From Owenia fusiformis (Eukaryota > Annelida > Polychaeta > Sabellida > Oweniidae): DNA of 64,000 bases. The position numbers and the translations under genes were made by a program. The notes under the pieces were generated by a model, which saw only the letters and a program-made list of their open reading frames with translations, ran no database searches and was not told the DNA's origin. Positions 40,301 through 55,300 of the stretch are shown in pieces (position 1 is the stretch's first letter; each line of letters opens with the position of its first letter). The stretch covers positions 15,310,020 through 15,374,019 of the forward strand of contig CAIIXF020000012.1 in NCBI GenBank assembly GCA_903813345.2, in the 5' to 3' direction.

Positions 40301-43300
40301 ATTTTGGCTGATACGGGATCCAATATGGGATCCGATACAGGATTTTGATCAGATATGGGATTTTTTGTATATCAATTACACTAATTCCCTGTTTATTTCC
40401 TAGGGAAAACATGTTATTATGGAATAAATATGTTTCATTGACCTTTAGGACATCATGACATGACATACACAAGAATACATTTTAATTTCCAATATTTAAA
40501 ATAATGAATTTATCACACTGAACATACTGGATGTCAGATACTAAAACCCCCATGGATTAACCCCCAAGACAACATATCTCTTAATTAAACCCATAAATGT
40601 CCAATTCTGATATGGAATGCTTAGAGATTATCTTAAGGATATTAATAGATTTGGGGATATTATTTATGGGATCCTTATGGGTCATGTCACATTCATTTGA
40701 GGATAACTCCATCGATTCACCATCTAATTTCATTCACTATTTCTCCCTCTATTTGGAATTCAATATCTGATTTTTTAATGACTGATTTCTATACGATTGC
40801 TGAAGAGTGTGCAAGCCTACTTACTTTTTTCCTTGCTGATTCTACTCCAACTTACAAGTACAATATATTTTAATTAAAGACATGACCATTTTGAAGTTTA
40901 CATTCAGTCTAGTCTAGCTAAAAGCCTTTGTGCCTCATCCCCCTCCCCAATACACACCTCCCAACACCTGTGTGAGAAATTATCAAACCTGTGTAGTCAA
41001 GTAGTGGGAGGGGGGGGTCACAGGGGCTTGTAGCTAAACTAATTTAGTCAGACTAACCAAATCTCTTGAGATAGTAGTATATGGTAGAGTGAGCAGAGCT
41101 CTGGATGACTTCCTTACCAAATATTACTACATAAATTCATCAAGAGAGAGATTAGGGTAATTTCCCACAATTTATTACAGATACAATCTTCGCATGCCTC
41201 CTAAGCAGAAAGAATCTTGATTCCACATTTATCAAACCCATGAGCTTGAGTGCTAAAAGTTGAGGTATAATGTACGTCTGCTGATTTCACATAATTTTGG
41301 CACTGATGCATGCTTATTTCATATTATTTCTCTTAAAAATTTGAATAAAGGTCTTGATTTTCTTGCGCTTCTATACAATTTAGAGTATTAAATACATGCC
41401 TGTATTCTTTATTCCTTGCTGATTTCACTCTTTTCCACTCTTGTTAGCCCTTTAAAACATGACTACCTCAATGACATTTTACCCAAAAGTGTGTTTCTAT
41501 CTTATGCAAGACCATGAAGTTGATACAACACAGAGTCAGGCAAAGATGGATATGTTCTGTCTTATCTTGATACAAAGGGGCTTTGTGATCTAGGTGAAAC
41601 ATCTCACTATGAGCTAAAACCATTCAAATCCACTCATTTTTTCAAGAGAATAAAACCCCAAGATCCCTAAATTTATAGAACAAAGTATAGTACCCATTTC
41701 CCATAATGATCCCATTTCAGGCAACTCCATTTCATTTTCCACTCTATGCTTAATGTAACAAGACTAATTTGACATTTTAAAATCAGGCAGCTATCATTTA
41801 TCTTTTAATTTGACCTTAACCTCCTGGGGAAAATGCAACTAGCCATGCTCTGACACTATCAGCTCTTGTAGCATATGACATAACACAAGCAGAAGATCTT
41901 ACAATTTCCTCTGAATTCCCCCTCGAAACCCACTCAAGTATTACATAAATATTTATTGAATTAGTCCATAATAAAGAGGTTTTTAGTCTTGTATCAGCCT
42001 CTGGAGTCACATGGGCTTGAAACGAGACTTTTTCCATTTTTAAGAATCCCGGCAGGAATTCTATGATCTTTATCATGATGTTTTAAATCATCCAACCACG
42101 CCTGCCTCTTAATAAAAAACATCTAAAATTTAAGTCAATCTGACAGGTGGGATTTGATGCATCAATTTATATTGAAAAAGAAGTGTCCCATGATGCAATT
42201 CTCAATCACATGACCCTAGTAAACCAATCAGGGTTGCCGTTGTGTTTAATTTCAATAACATGCATGAGTGGTTGTGTTAACCTATCTGAGATCATACAGA
42301 TAGTATCCTACACAGAACTCTTTAACTTTATGTCTGGGAATTTGTATTTGATAATATCAGATAATAATTTCGTCCTAAAAATGGAAGTTTCAAGCATTTT
42401 CCTCATCAAATACAGACAGAGAGAAAAAACATGAAAAGACATGGTATTTGTCAAATATTTTCTGCCAAATATTTTCTGTGACTATTTGGGACTAAATGAC
42501 ATTAATCTTGTTAGGACTTACATCCCATGGTGCAACATCACAAACCATGGCTGCTAGATTAATATGTTAAATGTAACTGATTAGTGTTTAGGAACTGACA
42601 AGCTTAACACTGCAGTCTGCCCTTTCTTCCTGTTTGATTCTGATTCCAAAAGGCAGTTTCCGTCATAATGCTAAATGACAAACTAGAATTCAGGAACCAT
42701 AATCCCTCGTCATTTCATAGAAATGGGTTTCAAGTTCTGTCAAATATATGAGACAAAATTTGTTTCCAAATGTTGCCCATTGTGCTCTCTCATAAACAAA
42801 GTTCAAATAACATTTACTGCTTAGAGAGCTAAATTAATGACAAATCATATCATAAATTATCAAGTATCTTATTTGATTTCTTGATATTAAGTTTTAATCT
42901 TAATGGCTCATCTGTGTTCTGAATGTGTGAGTAATATTGAAAGAGACCTTTTTGTGATACCCTCAGACTATTAATATCTGAAGATATGATAGCAGAAATC
43001 AAATTAACGAATCAATTGATAGGAGCCCTGAGGGATGAGGGGAGCCGGGGGGGGGGGGGGTGTTACAGAGGTTTAATGATACAGGATTCTTGTTTTTACA
43101 ACCTTGGCTCCAAGTTCAAATAAACATGTATAAAATCATCAATATTCAATTACCAATTTTGATAATGATAATGAAATTATGAACTCTCCTCTAAGGGTCA
43201 AGTTATTGGGCATACTTGGCCTAAAATGACTTACTTTGAAGATAAAAGCAAAACTTTAGTTAATGCAAAAATCTGGGACATAAAAATATGACACTTTTAA

Positions 43301-46300
43301 AGCCTCTCTAGCTCTTTTTTACTTGGAAATTATTGCATAATCCAAAGTGTCTCAGTGTATTGTGAACAAAACAAAATATTCCTTTAAGTTTTAAACCCAT
43401 AAAAAAATTGATCCCTGGGACATGTATAAATGTGAAGCATCCTAAAGTCCAAATTAGTCTAATAAAAATAGGAACAAGCTGAAAACAATGGCCTTTAAAA
43501 CAATACTGCACTGTTTGAACTATTTGAAATGTAACTGAGGTATGTACCCATAAACCCACCATGACCCATATAGCAGAGGGATTTTCCAACTGGATAGTGA
43601 TAATCATGGGATAGACAAGCTATGTGTGGCTTCAAAGATGGAAAACTAAGGTCAAGAGTTCTATAGAAATGTTATTGTGCATTCATTAAGTCTCTTTCTT
43701 TGATGTTTTATAGACTTTCTAAGAGGATCAGTATTTTCTATGCTAAATTACACTTATTAATGGTTATGGGAAAATTCACAAGTTCTCAAGATCTTCTAAA
43801 TAGATATTAAAGATTTCTTAAAGAGGCATTCAAACATTCTGGGAAAGGGATTCCCTGAGGTCCTAATCATTAGTATGTAGAGTAGTGAAGACAATATATG
43901 AATTCTTCATTTCTATGGGATTCTATGTACTGCAGACTTAAGTCCAATTTAAATGTTGCTACCTCTCAAAAAGACAACCAACAAAACAACCAACCCTCAT
44001 CATGTTGCCTCTATTTAGAGCCAAGAAGGCAAAAAACCATGATACCCAGAGGCCTACTTTTGCAATGTGATTGGAGCAATCAGGTCATATGACCTATTAC
44101 CCACCATTGGGATATTACATCCTGTGGGGAAAACACAACCTTTGTGGGTTTGCTATCCTTGTAGAGTATAATGGGAAGTAAATGATATACTGTCCATAAA
44201 ACATATAAGGTTGGACAATAAATCTAAAGTTTCAAGCATAAATACAAACTTCTGACATTTATGTGGCCAGAATTGACCAACTGAAGGTAACCCCCAGCGA
44301 AAATGTCCGTCTGCTCATGCTAATTCTAATCCGTTCTTACTAAAATTTGAATAAAATATCTGATTTTCTGGCATTTTTGAATAATTTGGAGTGTTGGGAA
44401 TATGCCTAATTACTTTATATCTTGTTAATTTCACCGATTCTCACTTTATTTCACGTTTCAAAACATGACGATTGTGGTTCTTTCTGACAAGAGTTTGCAA
44501 GTAGCCATAACACTCTAAGAAGTGGCCAAGAACAACAAAATAAAGTTATTTGAGGATTAGGCCAAAATTTTCAGAAAATTAAATCTGATCGTTTTATCTT
44601 TTTATCATGTTAAATGCATGTTGAATATAAATGAATGTAAATAAACAAATAAGTAAAACTGACATATCTGATTGGCTCCACGAATTGAAAAGAAAATATA
44701 TAATGTCGTGAAAAATGTGATTACTACAGCATTGTGGTAAGAGATCAAAGTCGGGAATTGATATGACAGTCCTATTTTGAAACCAGAATCCATATTTGAT
44801 GGTTTATGGCCTGGTTAATCGGCTACTGTGACACCACAATGCAAAACCTCAGAACACAATCACAATAGCTCAACCAATTTAGCACAACCACAGTCTTGTC
44901 CACAGAATACAACAGATAATACAATTTAAGCGCAAAGATATCTAGGTTTAAATCACACAGCAATATCTCGACAAAGATCTCATTAAAAGACAGACAATGA
45001 AAAGCTTCACAATGGTAAAATTCATCTATCAGCATGTTAACATTGGAGTGATGTTAAGTACGAAATTTGACATTTGTAGCTTTCAGCTCATTACAGGTCA
45101 GCCAGTACAGTTACTATGCATACATCAGTTGGTAATATTCAACAATTACGTCAATTATCCAAGGCCAGTATTCCCATAGCTGATCCCCTTAATCTTCAGG
45201 GGTTGTGTCAATAAATCAAAATCAACAAATATTTTTGGTATTTACCCCACATTTCATGAATTGACCCACAAATCAAGATATCACTGTTGTTCAAATCACC
45301 ATTTTCTGTTTTATAAGACACAACTGTAAAACTGTATATTTACATGTTTATGGATGAGTTATGATTTGAAATAACCCCTATAGCCCATAGACCTGGAAAA
45401 ACAGCTGTCCAGGTAAGAGATCAATGCAATCAACAAGTAATTACTATGAATGAAGTTCCAAAGTTTTCTGATGCCAAAAACATGAGAAAACAACAGTGAC
45501 CCAAATCCCACAAGTCTTGCATTAAACCATTTAAACCCACCACTATACATACAACAATAGGAGAGGAAGTAGAGGTTCAGAGACGTGATGCAAGCCTAAC
45601 ATCAACCCCCCCCCCATTGCTTCGCCATTATCTTTCTAATACAGGTTGGTAATGTGAAGTCAGACAATAAAGATGGGCCAAAACAAGTACATTATACAGT
45701 TACTAGTATAGTATCCCACAATCTCCTAAAGGAGAAGCCCAGTCTGAGAGCATGCAGCTGAAAACATTCGATATCAGAAATGCTACACTATACATGTAAT
45801 TGTAATTGTACTTAATAGCATCAAAATGTAGCTAATCCCTTTACCTAGAATTTCCAGCAGACTCTGGAATGTGATGTAATAGAAGTATTACTCAATTTAC
45901 AATGTTTGATACACCTGAAACCAATTGTTAAGTGCATGTAACGAGTGTTTATACTAATACTGATACTGATGTACATTATTCTACAATATCAGATGATTAA
46001 GATGTTACAGGTAGCATTAATTGTCAGATAAAAGTTTTTGATATACTGTTGATATGGATTTAGATTTATCAGCGTCCTTCTTTATCTACATCTTCGTTAA
46101 CTCAGCTTCTGAGGGGACAGAATGTAGTGAAGACCGAGTCTGCAGAGTTGCCTGTGAGAGAGGGAGAAGAGAGAGAGATAGAAGACACAAGAACAGGTTG
46201 TAGAGCCTAAATAGGTTAATGAAAATTTCAATGACAATTTAATGAAAACGTAAGGTTAGTCTTAATTGTAATGAAATAAAATCATAAATGCACTTCTAAT

Positions 46301-49300
46301 ATGCCTCCCAAAAAGCTAAGAAAATAAATAAAAAATTAGGCCAAATGATGATTGACATTTCTCCTTTAGCCAAAACCACATTCAGAAACCTCAACAATCC
46401 TCAACACCACATGACCTATCTCAACCAATCATCTAAAAAAGCATTTTGATTCTCATTGAATGATGGGATTCCCAAGCTTATTGTGCCAGAGCCTCATTTT
46501 GGAGTTGAGCAGAAGGTAGGCTGGTGAGGTTCCACCAGATTGGAACCATATGGTTCAATGATTTCTCAAAGGTGGCTGTAAATTATATCAAGGTGTAGAG
46601 TCTGTATAAAAAGATTACAAATACTCAGAACATTTATCTTTGAAATCAGGTTAAGTGGATACCTTTAATACTAAAGAATATATTCATAATGACCTTGACC
46701 TTGATATATATGAATATAAAGATGAACAACATTTGTTCAACTTTAGAGGTACCCTTTGCAAGATTAAGATTGTTTCCTATACTCTGATTAAACAGATGAT
46801 TCTTTCGTCTCACTCTCAAATGAAAATAACAATTATATAACCAGTCATCTTTTCTGCTTATAAGTTCCCACTATATATATCATTTCACATCAAACCCCTA
46901 TAAAACATGAACGCTACAATTGCTACAATTTATCATCATATTACTCTAAGATCATGTCTAACAGTCAGAGGGAAGTGTATATTGTTGAAAGTGATTCAGG
47001 GTACACAAGTACATCTCGGATCAGAACAATGATCAATTCATCCAAGGGGTTAATTTCCAAAGTTGAATGTCAAGGTCAGACAGGAGTAATTGATAGATCA
47101 TTAGTCTATAACTACATAATACAAAGAACTATAGTAGTAAACTTAAAGCAAGCAGTTTTTGAGTGAGTTGAACCATTTGGTTATTAGATTAAACTACGCC
47201 TGAAGTCAATTCAAAGGTCTACTGTAAATAATAACATCTTTGATTTTCCCTAAATGAAATCTGTATACTATATGAGTTAAATTGATGCTCCAATGGCAGC
47301 CCTTTGCCTGATGCATGGTTAATTCACTAATCAGTCTAGTCACAGTGTTATTTTAGCTACTCTGGTACCAAGAATGTCTCTTTAAAAGAAGCGAATCAAA
47401 CTATTGAAAATGCTATTCAGATGCCAGTGAAAACAACATGTTTTACAGTAATCAGAAACATGGAAAATGTCAATGTTCAAATTCAAACAAGACTTGACAA
47501 TGTTCAATATACACAGATGTAGGAATGTGTTTGAAGAATGCATGTTACATAAAGTAGAACATGAAAGCAAATTGTAACCTGGATCCAACATACTTTTGTG
47601 ATATAGTAAAACCTGTAATGTGGAACACCTCTAAGTAGAACACTTTTCTTAGTCCCATCACCTGTTCCCTTATATAGACGAACCTCTGTAAGTGGAACAC
47701 CTCCAATGTGAGACATTATTTTGAGGTTCAAATTTGTTCCACTTATACAGGTTTTACTGCATGCCTCCCTTTTGATTAAGCTACATGCCTTGACAAAATT
47801 GAAGAAATTTAAGGATTGCTATCCTTTTCAAACGCTGATTTCACTTCTTTAAAAGAGAATTTCATCTACAAGCATCTCTGCCTAAGGATAAGAGCTTACA
47901 TGTCCCTATTTAATATCATCAGCTATTTGTGTTATTACGACTTTTATTGACATATAGTATCATAACTTGATTACATAAGTAATTATGACTATGGTTAACT
48001 TGACTATATATTTAAACTACAAACAATTTAAAATATATAAAAACAGATGTTTTCTTTGGGTTTCCATGGCAATATATATGTAACACCAAAGTCATAAAAT
48101 TTCTCTTTTAAATTTTATCCAATTATATTGGGAAATAATATCATATTGTAGCTCCCCAAATTGAGTCCTTCTCACTTAGTTTCAAATTACTCAAACAATT
48201 TTCCACCCAACTATTAAGTAGTAAAATCCCTTTGCTACCAATAGACTTTAATGTAGCAGTAAATCGCCAACACTTCATAAAAGCATAAAAATGGACACAA
48301 GTGACTTTGTCATAAACTCAAGAGCCCTTGATTTACAATAGGTATCCCCCTTAGGTCAGCTGGAAATCCCCTTTGACCTGTCAAAAGCCTTTGATCTTAA
48401 GTGGTCTAAATTTAATAGCTGTTACTCTAAAATCCCTGACTTTAACACCACTATAATAGTAAAAGTAAACTGTATACACAAAATATCCAGTAATATTAGG
48501 ATATCCCTAATCACTGGAACAAACTTACTATTATTTCACCCTCTTGATTTTTCAATTTTCACTACCCTTTGCCCGAATGAGTATTAGACTCTTTCACTAT
48601 TGATACACATCTAAACTTGCAGAACCAATCAGAGTCGCCCCTCAACACCAGTTATCTATATATATATTCAAACACATTAACACAGCTATGAGGTATTATC
48701 TGATTGTCAATTAAATGCCAAATTATAAACTGATCAGTTATACTCAGAGGGAAGTATCCTATCTGATGAGCACAGGGTAAATTGAATTGTACCCAATTAC
48801 CTATATTGACCTAAGACCTCAATAGAGTTTGGTTGATCTCCATTTTGACCATGACAAGATGTTATTATAAAAACCTTATTAATTTTGATAAGGTATTTAA
48901 AATCTATAAATGCGCAGAACTTCAAAGTGTTCCATTGATGTTTTTTGTGAATTAATTATTTTTCTATATAATGGTTATTATAGGGGTTCGGGTTCGAAGT
49001 TGGTATATATGTAGCTTATTTCACTTTCAGATCCTTCAGGATTCAATTTTGTTGATACTGTATGTCACTAGAACTCAAACTGAACATAATTCTAATGAGG
49101 GTCGGAATCATTCAGGGCTGTATAGTTTTCCCATTATGTTATGATCATATTAGACAGTTAATGAATATAATATTGAAAGAAATTAATTCAACTTAGTAAT
49201 TTTATATGATGCCATCCACCTGTTTAAGTTTTTCTGTTCAATTTGTAGAACAACAAAACAACATGTGACGTAACATTTGGCAAATTAAGGGTCACTGAGC

Positions 49301-52300
49301 CTTGTCATGATGGAATTGCATCTCCTCAATAGTTTTACCACTATGCACTTCAAATTGAGGGGATGTAATCAACATTTTCCTACCAGCACCTGGGAACTTC
49401 ACTAAGGATTATTTGCACATATGGGACTCATATGTGGCCATCAAAATGAATGTACTCATAACTACAAACATAGGAGATAAGATATTAATTTAGAATTGCA
49501 TAAACACCAAGTTAGATATACTTCAAGAGATGAACTTTAAAATAAAGTGAAGCTTGTTTTCCTGAACCAAGTTCATCAAAGGATTTGCTCGTTTTAGGTG
49601 CTTATGTAATTCTCAAAGCAAAAGGTATTTTCACATAACTGTGTAAAAGTTTAGTTTTCATACCTTAGTAATCTAATATGACTTTTTTCAAATTGGCAAA
49701 AAGCTGAATAGATCCACCTGTTAAATGGAAATGTAAAATTTTGAGAGCTTACTATTACAGTGAATTTGCAAGGATGGTAAATAAAAAGAGACAGAAGAGA
49801 CAAATCTGACCGTCAACATTTTTGTTTTCCATTTTCTCTTTCTGTTTCCATCAACATTAAACCGTGTCCACATGCAGTTACTTGATAATTTCTTTTAAAA
49901 AAACGAGTTGGCAAATCTGCAAACACAAACTGGGATTTTAAGTTGAAGATTAAAAGTGAGTATTAAAGTTGACTGAACACGATTATTTCAAACCACAGGA
50001 CACTGCTGGGGCACTGTCAGGGCACAGTTGGGCCCCTTCACTTATACCACTCCATTGCCAATATGCTTCTGTCATATTATCATACCATATACTTATCCAC
50101 TAGGCAGTACTTATATTTCAAACATATATACCCAAAAAACCTTTGTTATATTGGCATAGAAGAGAATAAAAAATACATAGTAGAAGTATATGACCTTTTA
50201 ATGTTAAAAATCTGCATTGCATCCAAGCTAAGAGTATTCTAATTTTAATTTCCTACCCTGTGTTCACAGTAAGTCTCCCACTCTCTGACTAAGAATCAAT
50301 TACATTGCAATTTGACATTCAACCAATCAGTGACCTACTTTGATGCATAGAGGCCAGTAGTATGAAGCTCTCTTTTGAAGAAGAAAAATAAAACCTCAGT
50401 TGTATTGTAAAGGGTATTAGATGAAACAACAGACCCATGCTAATATGTTTCATTGTGATTTATCAGTCCTGACTACTCCAAGGGACAATGGACCCCACAA
50501 TGAATATGTCTATGCATCTATGTCTTTGAGGAATGGCAGGCTCTGATTGGCTGAGCCAGTTAAAGATTGATCAGCATAATAATTTGTGGGATGAAGTAGA
50601 TCATTCTTATTTGCAAAGGGTATTGCATTTCATGATTATTTTGGGAAAATGGAAAGGATGTTACATAGTGGGCTCGTTCATTGCCTAATATGGCGTATCA
50701 TTACACAGTTGCGTCCCAACATGAGATACTTATAAAGCAGGTTAATATTCTACCATATGATTAAATTTGAATGTTTTTTAAAATTGGAACAGTTTCCTTG
50801 ATCTGCATGAAATTATAAAAATAAAATCTAATCAATGAATATGATAATTTTACATACATGTACAGCATACCATTTTATAACTCAGCTGCATAGTGGGCAA
50901 ATGGTAAGATGATGAAAAATGATCATATAGCAATAATGTAATGGTGTCCAAAAATATGATATGGGAAAGGAGAAAATGGTAGTAGTATGGAAACACACTC
51001 TGGTACCCATAGCATCTTTCTTTCTCTCTCTCTCTCTCCCTGTTATATTGATGGAAAACAAGTGAGGACTCGTTCAGTCTTGCTCAAGCCCTTATGATAC
51101 AAGTTTTTAAGTAAATAGTCCAGGGTCTCGAAGCAAGTAGCTATTTCAAAAACATGCACTGCCAGTAAAATACATTGTCTCATAAATGGGTCATCTTTCA
51201 GTCTAGTATACCCTCCCATTTGGCATCTTGCTTTACAAATTGGTATGGAGTTTTCATATTGAAAATCAAACTGGTAAGCAAATATGCCAATTTGGTCACT
51301 GGACTCATATATTATGTTCAGAAATGGTTCAGGTCTATATGCTTATCAGGAGATCCCATTTGGATATGGGCCTCTTATGTTCCATTCTGATACTCATAGC
51401 ATCTTTCTGCTGAGAAGAAATGAGATGTCATGGTATATCATGATGCTTATGTTCAGAAATACAGAATACCTTATCTCTATATACTTGTCAAAGTAATATT
51501 CCATTACTCTCCCAAACCATGACACATCAGTCAACCATTTATTCGGAGAAAACACAAAAAATAGAAAATGCCAATTAAAATCCATGAACAGATATGCAAT
51601 TTACATTCTACATATTAAGAAAATCAAAAATACCCTGCACTTCTTTCAATTTTTTCAGAGAAATGAATGATTTTGATTTCGCTGAGTTGTCGTCTGCTAA
51701 GGAATGGTTGCATTTCAGGTTAGCTATTCTAAAGGAATGCCCCATGACATGTGAGTATGCAACCTGCAAGTATTAAAAAGATCAAAGGCCCTGGGATAAC
51801 ATATATTTAAGCAGGTGTCATCGGACGATCAATACTTGTAAAGTAAAGCCAATTATAAGATTAGAAATGAGCCACCCCTCCCCCACTTGTTAAGTAATGA
51901 GAGAAAAATATGAGTGTTAACCGTTCAATGACAAAAGTATATATATTCAATTAATAAGATAAATGATTTTAAAGATTTTGAAAAACATAATACATACAGA
52001 AATCGAGATAAAGGAGACAAAAATCTGTAACCTTTATGGGTATTGGACCAATACTATTGGAGCACATAATCAAGGATTCCGTGACAATCGTAGACAAGTT
52101 CGGTTTAGAATAAGTCCATTATCAATCAGGTTGCTATCAGTAAACAAAGATTATCAGTCTAATACTACATTCGGTAATCGTTTTATTATCACACTGAAGG
52201 GCCGCACTGACCTTCCAAATATCAACCCTCGTGGTGACATCGTAAAATCTTACAAAAAACTGGAAAAACTGGAGAGGATGAAAACAATACATGGTTTTTG

Positions 52301-55300
52301 TATGCTCTGTCTGAAATCAGGAAAAATCTGGAATGATGGAACGCAATGATTGTCGCACATTTTGTCAAATTTTGATATTTTGTGGGAGTTTTTGTATGGT
52401 AGGATAGATTGTGGCTATCTTTCTAGTAGCCTTAGTTGCATGTTATTATATATAATCAAACATGTCTTTAAGTGGTATAGTGAAATACATCTAGTTTATC
52501 TGCTAGTATCTCTAACCCCCCCCCCCCAACCCCATTCCAATCTGATCCTTTTCAATCGTTTCATTTAGCTTCAATAAAAACTGCTTCATCTGCCCAGTTG
52601 GTGCTAAAAAAATAATTTAAGAACAAGACCGAGTTCTGGAGGCCCTGTGTTTGGGGGGGATGTTTCTTATTGCATGACTTAGATTCTTCTTCATTTTGTT
52701 CAGAACTGCGCTTAGATGAGATGATTATCAGCACTTTTAAAAACAGCGATGTAAAGTTAATTTGAGAGGCAAATACACACTCCGATGTTTGTTGAACTTA
52801 AAAATATTGTCCTTAAACTACAGTATAATTATCAAATCAATGACATTGATAATCCATTAAGAAGCCAAATAAATGTTGCGATAATGATATACATTTCCAC
52901 ATTTGGGCAAAGAAAGATATACTATTATTTTATATATGCATTCCAAAAGTCATTCAACAGGAGCAGTAATTCAAACAGACTGACTGAACCCATAATTAGT
53001 GATCATTTGGCTCAGTAAAATGATTGTCGTCCAATTTCAGACCAAGTCGATCAGTTTAATAGAGTTTAAAATGTATTTGATATAAAGTGTGGTTTGTGAA
53101 ATGTGAAATTCTGACCGTTTTTAATGCAATGAAAATTGCTAAAATTGTGAATGTATTTGATAACGATGAATATAGTGATGTTTTTAAATGTTTCTCAGCT
53201 TCCACACTTGGTCGCAATGGTTTAATGCATATGGGACCGTATTGTTGTGACGAAAACTACATATTCTAACATTTGTCCTAAAAATTTTGAAAAGTTACTT
53301 AATCTAAATTAATAGCAAAGATTTGAATCAAGTATCTAGACTATATCTATAGAGTTAAATATGTGTATGTACCTGGAAATTATACCCTAATGCAATAACA
53401 AGCAATAGGAGGAAAGTCACACAAGGTCATGTTTTAAAATGCAAAATAGAGTAGAAAAGAGTGGAATCAGCAAGGAATTAAAGTACACAGGCATGACGCC
53501 AAAACTTTCAAGATTTTATTGAGTGAATCCAATGTTACATAACACCATTGATATCAATGGACTAAATCCTGAAACAAGACACACTGCGATAAATATCACA
53601 CTTTGAAAAAACAGTGTTTAAAACTTAAACAATACCATTCCAATAGTTTCTTAAAAGAGGTCTTCAATCTTCATCTACATATATCAGGCACTGACCCTCT
53701 TGGTACTTTAAAATAGATGTAATATTTTTTTGCCTGGCTCCTTCGGGTCATGTACTCGGCACTTTAATAGCCAGTCAATGGTTTGTTGATTTTGGATGGG
53801 ATAAGTCAGGAAGTGAAGCCACTAGTTCAAACAATACCTGGACAGTTCAGGAAAGTGCAACTACACTTACTTACCTGGCATTTTTCATTTTCTATGTTAA
53901 GTACCATTTCCGACAGTTTCATTTCAATTCTTCAAAAGAGAGCTTCATGGAGACACAGTTAGCGTTAATGTTTCAGGAAAATGAGAGAACTTCAGAAATA
54001 AATGTGCATAAAAATCTCTTGTCTTGTGACCCTCACCCCCACCCCCTTCCTCTACATAACGCACCCCCACATATAGGAGAAGTTGATGGGGATGCAGTAT
54101 ATACTTTTATACTTACTAAATAAGTGTAACCTTTCAACACAGGAAATTAGGAACAGTAATTTCACTAAAATGTTATTTTACTGCCATGAACCATAAGTTA
54201 AATTTAGGTAAAAGTTATTTAGTACTTGGTAGGCTTTAAAGCTTGAAAGTATCCATAAAAACTATTCTTAAAAATTCTCATGTTCAGGAAAGTTTCAAAA
54301 ACAGAGTTGAGCATTTTATTTGAACATTTTAAACTATGATAGAGCACCATGAGTTTCCCCTTATTGGCAAGCTGTACTCACATAGGGTCACAGTAAGGGG
54401 ACCAATATCCCTGAGGGACCACAATTCCTCTAATACCAGTGAAAATCATCAAAGGTGTCCCTAACTATAACTTAAGGCTTCTTTTTGACAGTGATTCAGG
54501 TCCATACCATCAGGTTTCCACTTGCATTGTCTGTGAGACCACACAATGGCACAATGCATACTGAATAGACATCAACATAACGGAATCAATTCACATTTAT
54601 TCTGGACAAATCCCTGAAAATACTCAAGGTGGTCAAGTTTTAAAACACAAATTACAGATAAAATTGATGCAAATAGCAAGGAATAAAATACACACACATG
54701 TAGCCAACATTCTAAATTGTGTAAAAATGTCCAAATATAAGGTAGTTCATTCAAATTTTAGAGAGAATTGATTGAAATAAGTCGTCACAAAATAAAATCT
54801 TAGGAGTAGGATGGCCTGAAACCTGGCCAGTAGCAAGTCTACTACAAGTGCTAGGTGTATACTTTCACTATAATGAGTGATAACTGGTCATTATCTCAAT
54901 TTTATAGCAGATATACTGCTACCTGACTACCTATTTGTCACATCTCCATTTGTCAACTTTAACCCTTTCAAGTCTGGGCAACAGGGTTAACCCTTTCACT
55001 ATGAAAATACTATTAAGACTTGAATTTGCAAATCTTAGAAATACCCAAGGTCGAGAAAGGGGTATTATATCTTGGTAAGATAATGGTTGCCATGGATTTT
55101 ATTGCCAATGTTCTTGTTACTATGGTTACCGATATATCATTGTTGCCATAGTACCTTACCATGGCATTACAATTCAAAGTTTAGTTTTATCCTTGTTGCA
55201 GCATCATATGTCATGATACACAATTTTTAAAAATAATGTAGCACTCAAAACATGGAAATAGATATACTATAAATAGTTTTAGAGTATATAATATGTAGCA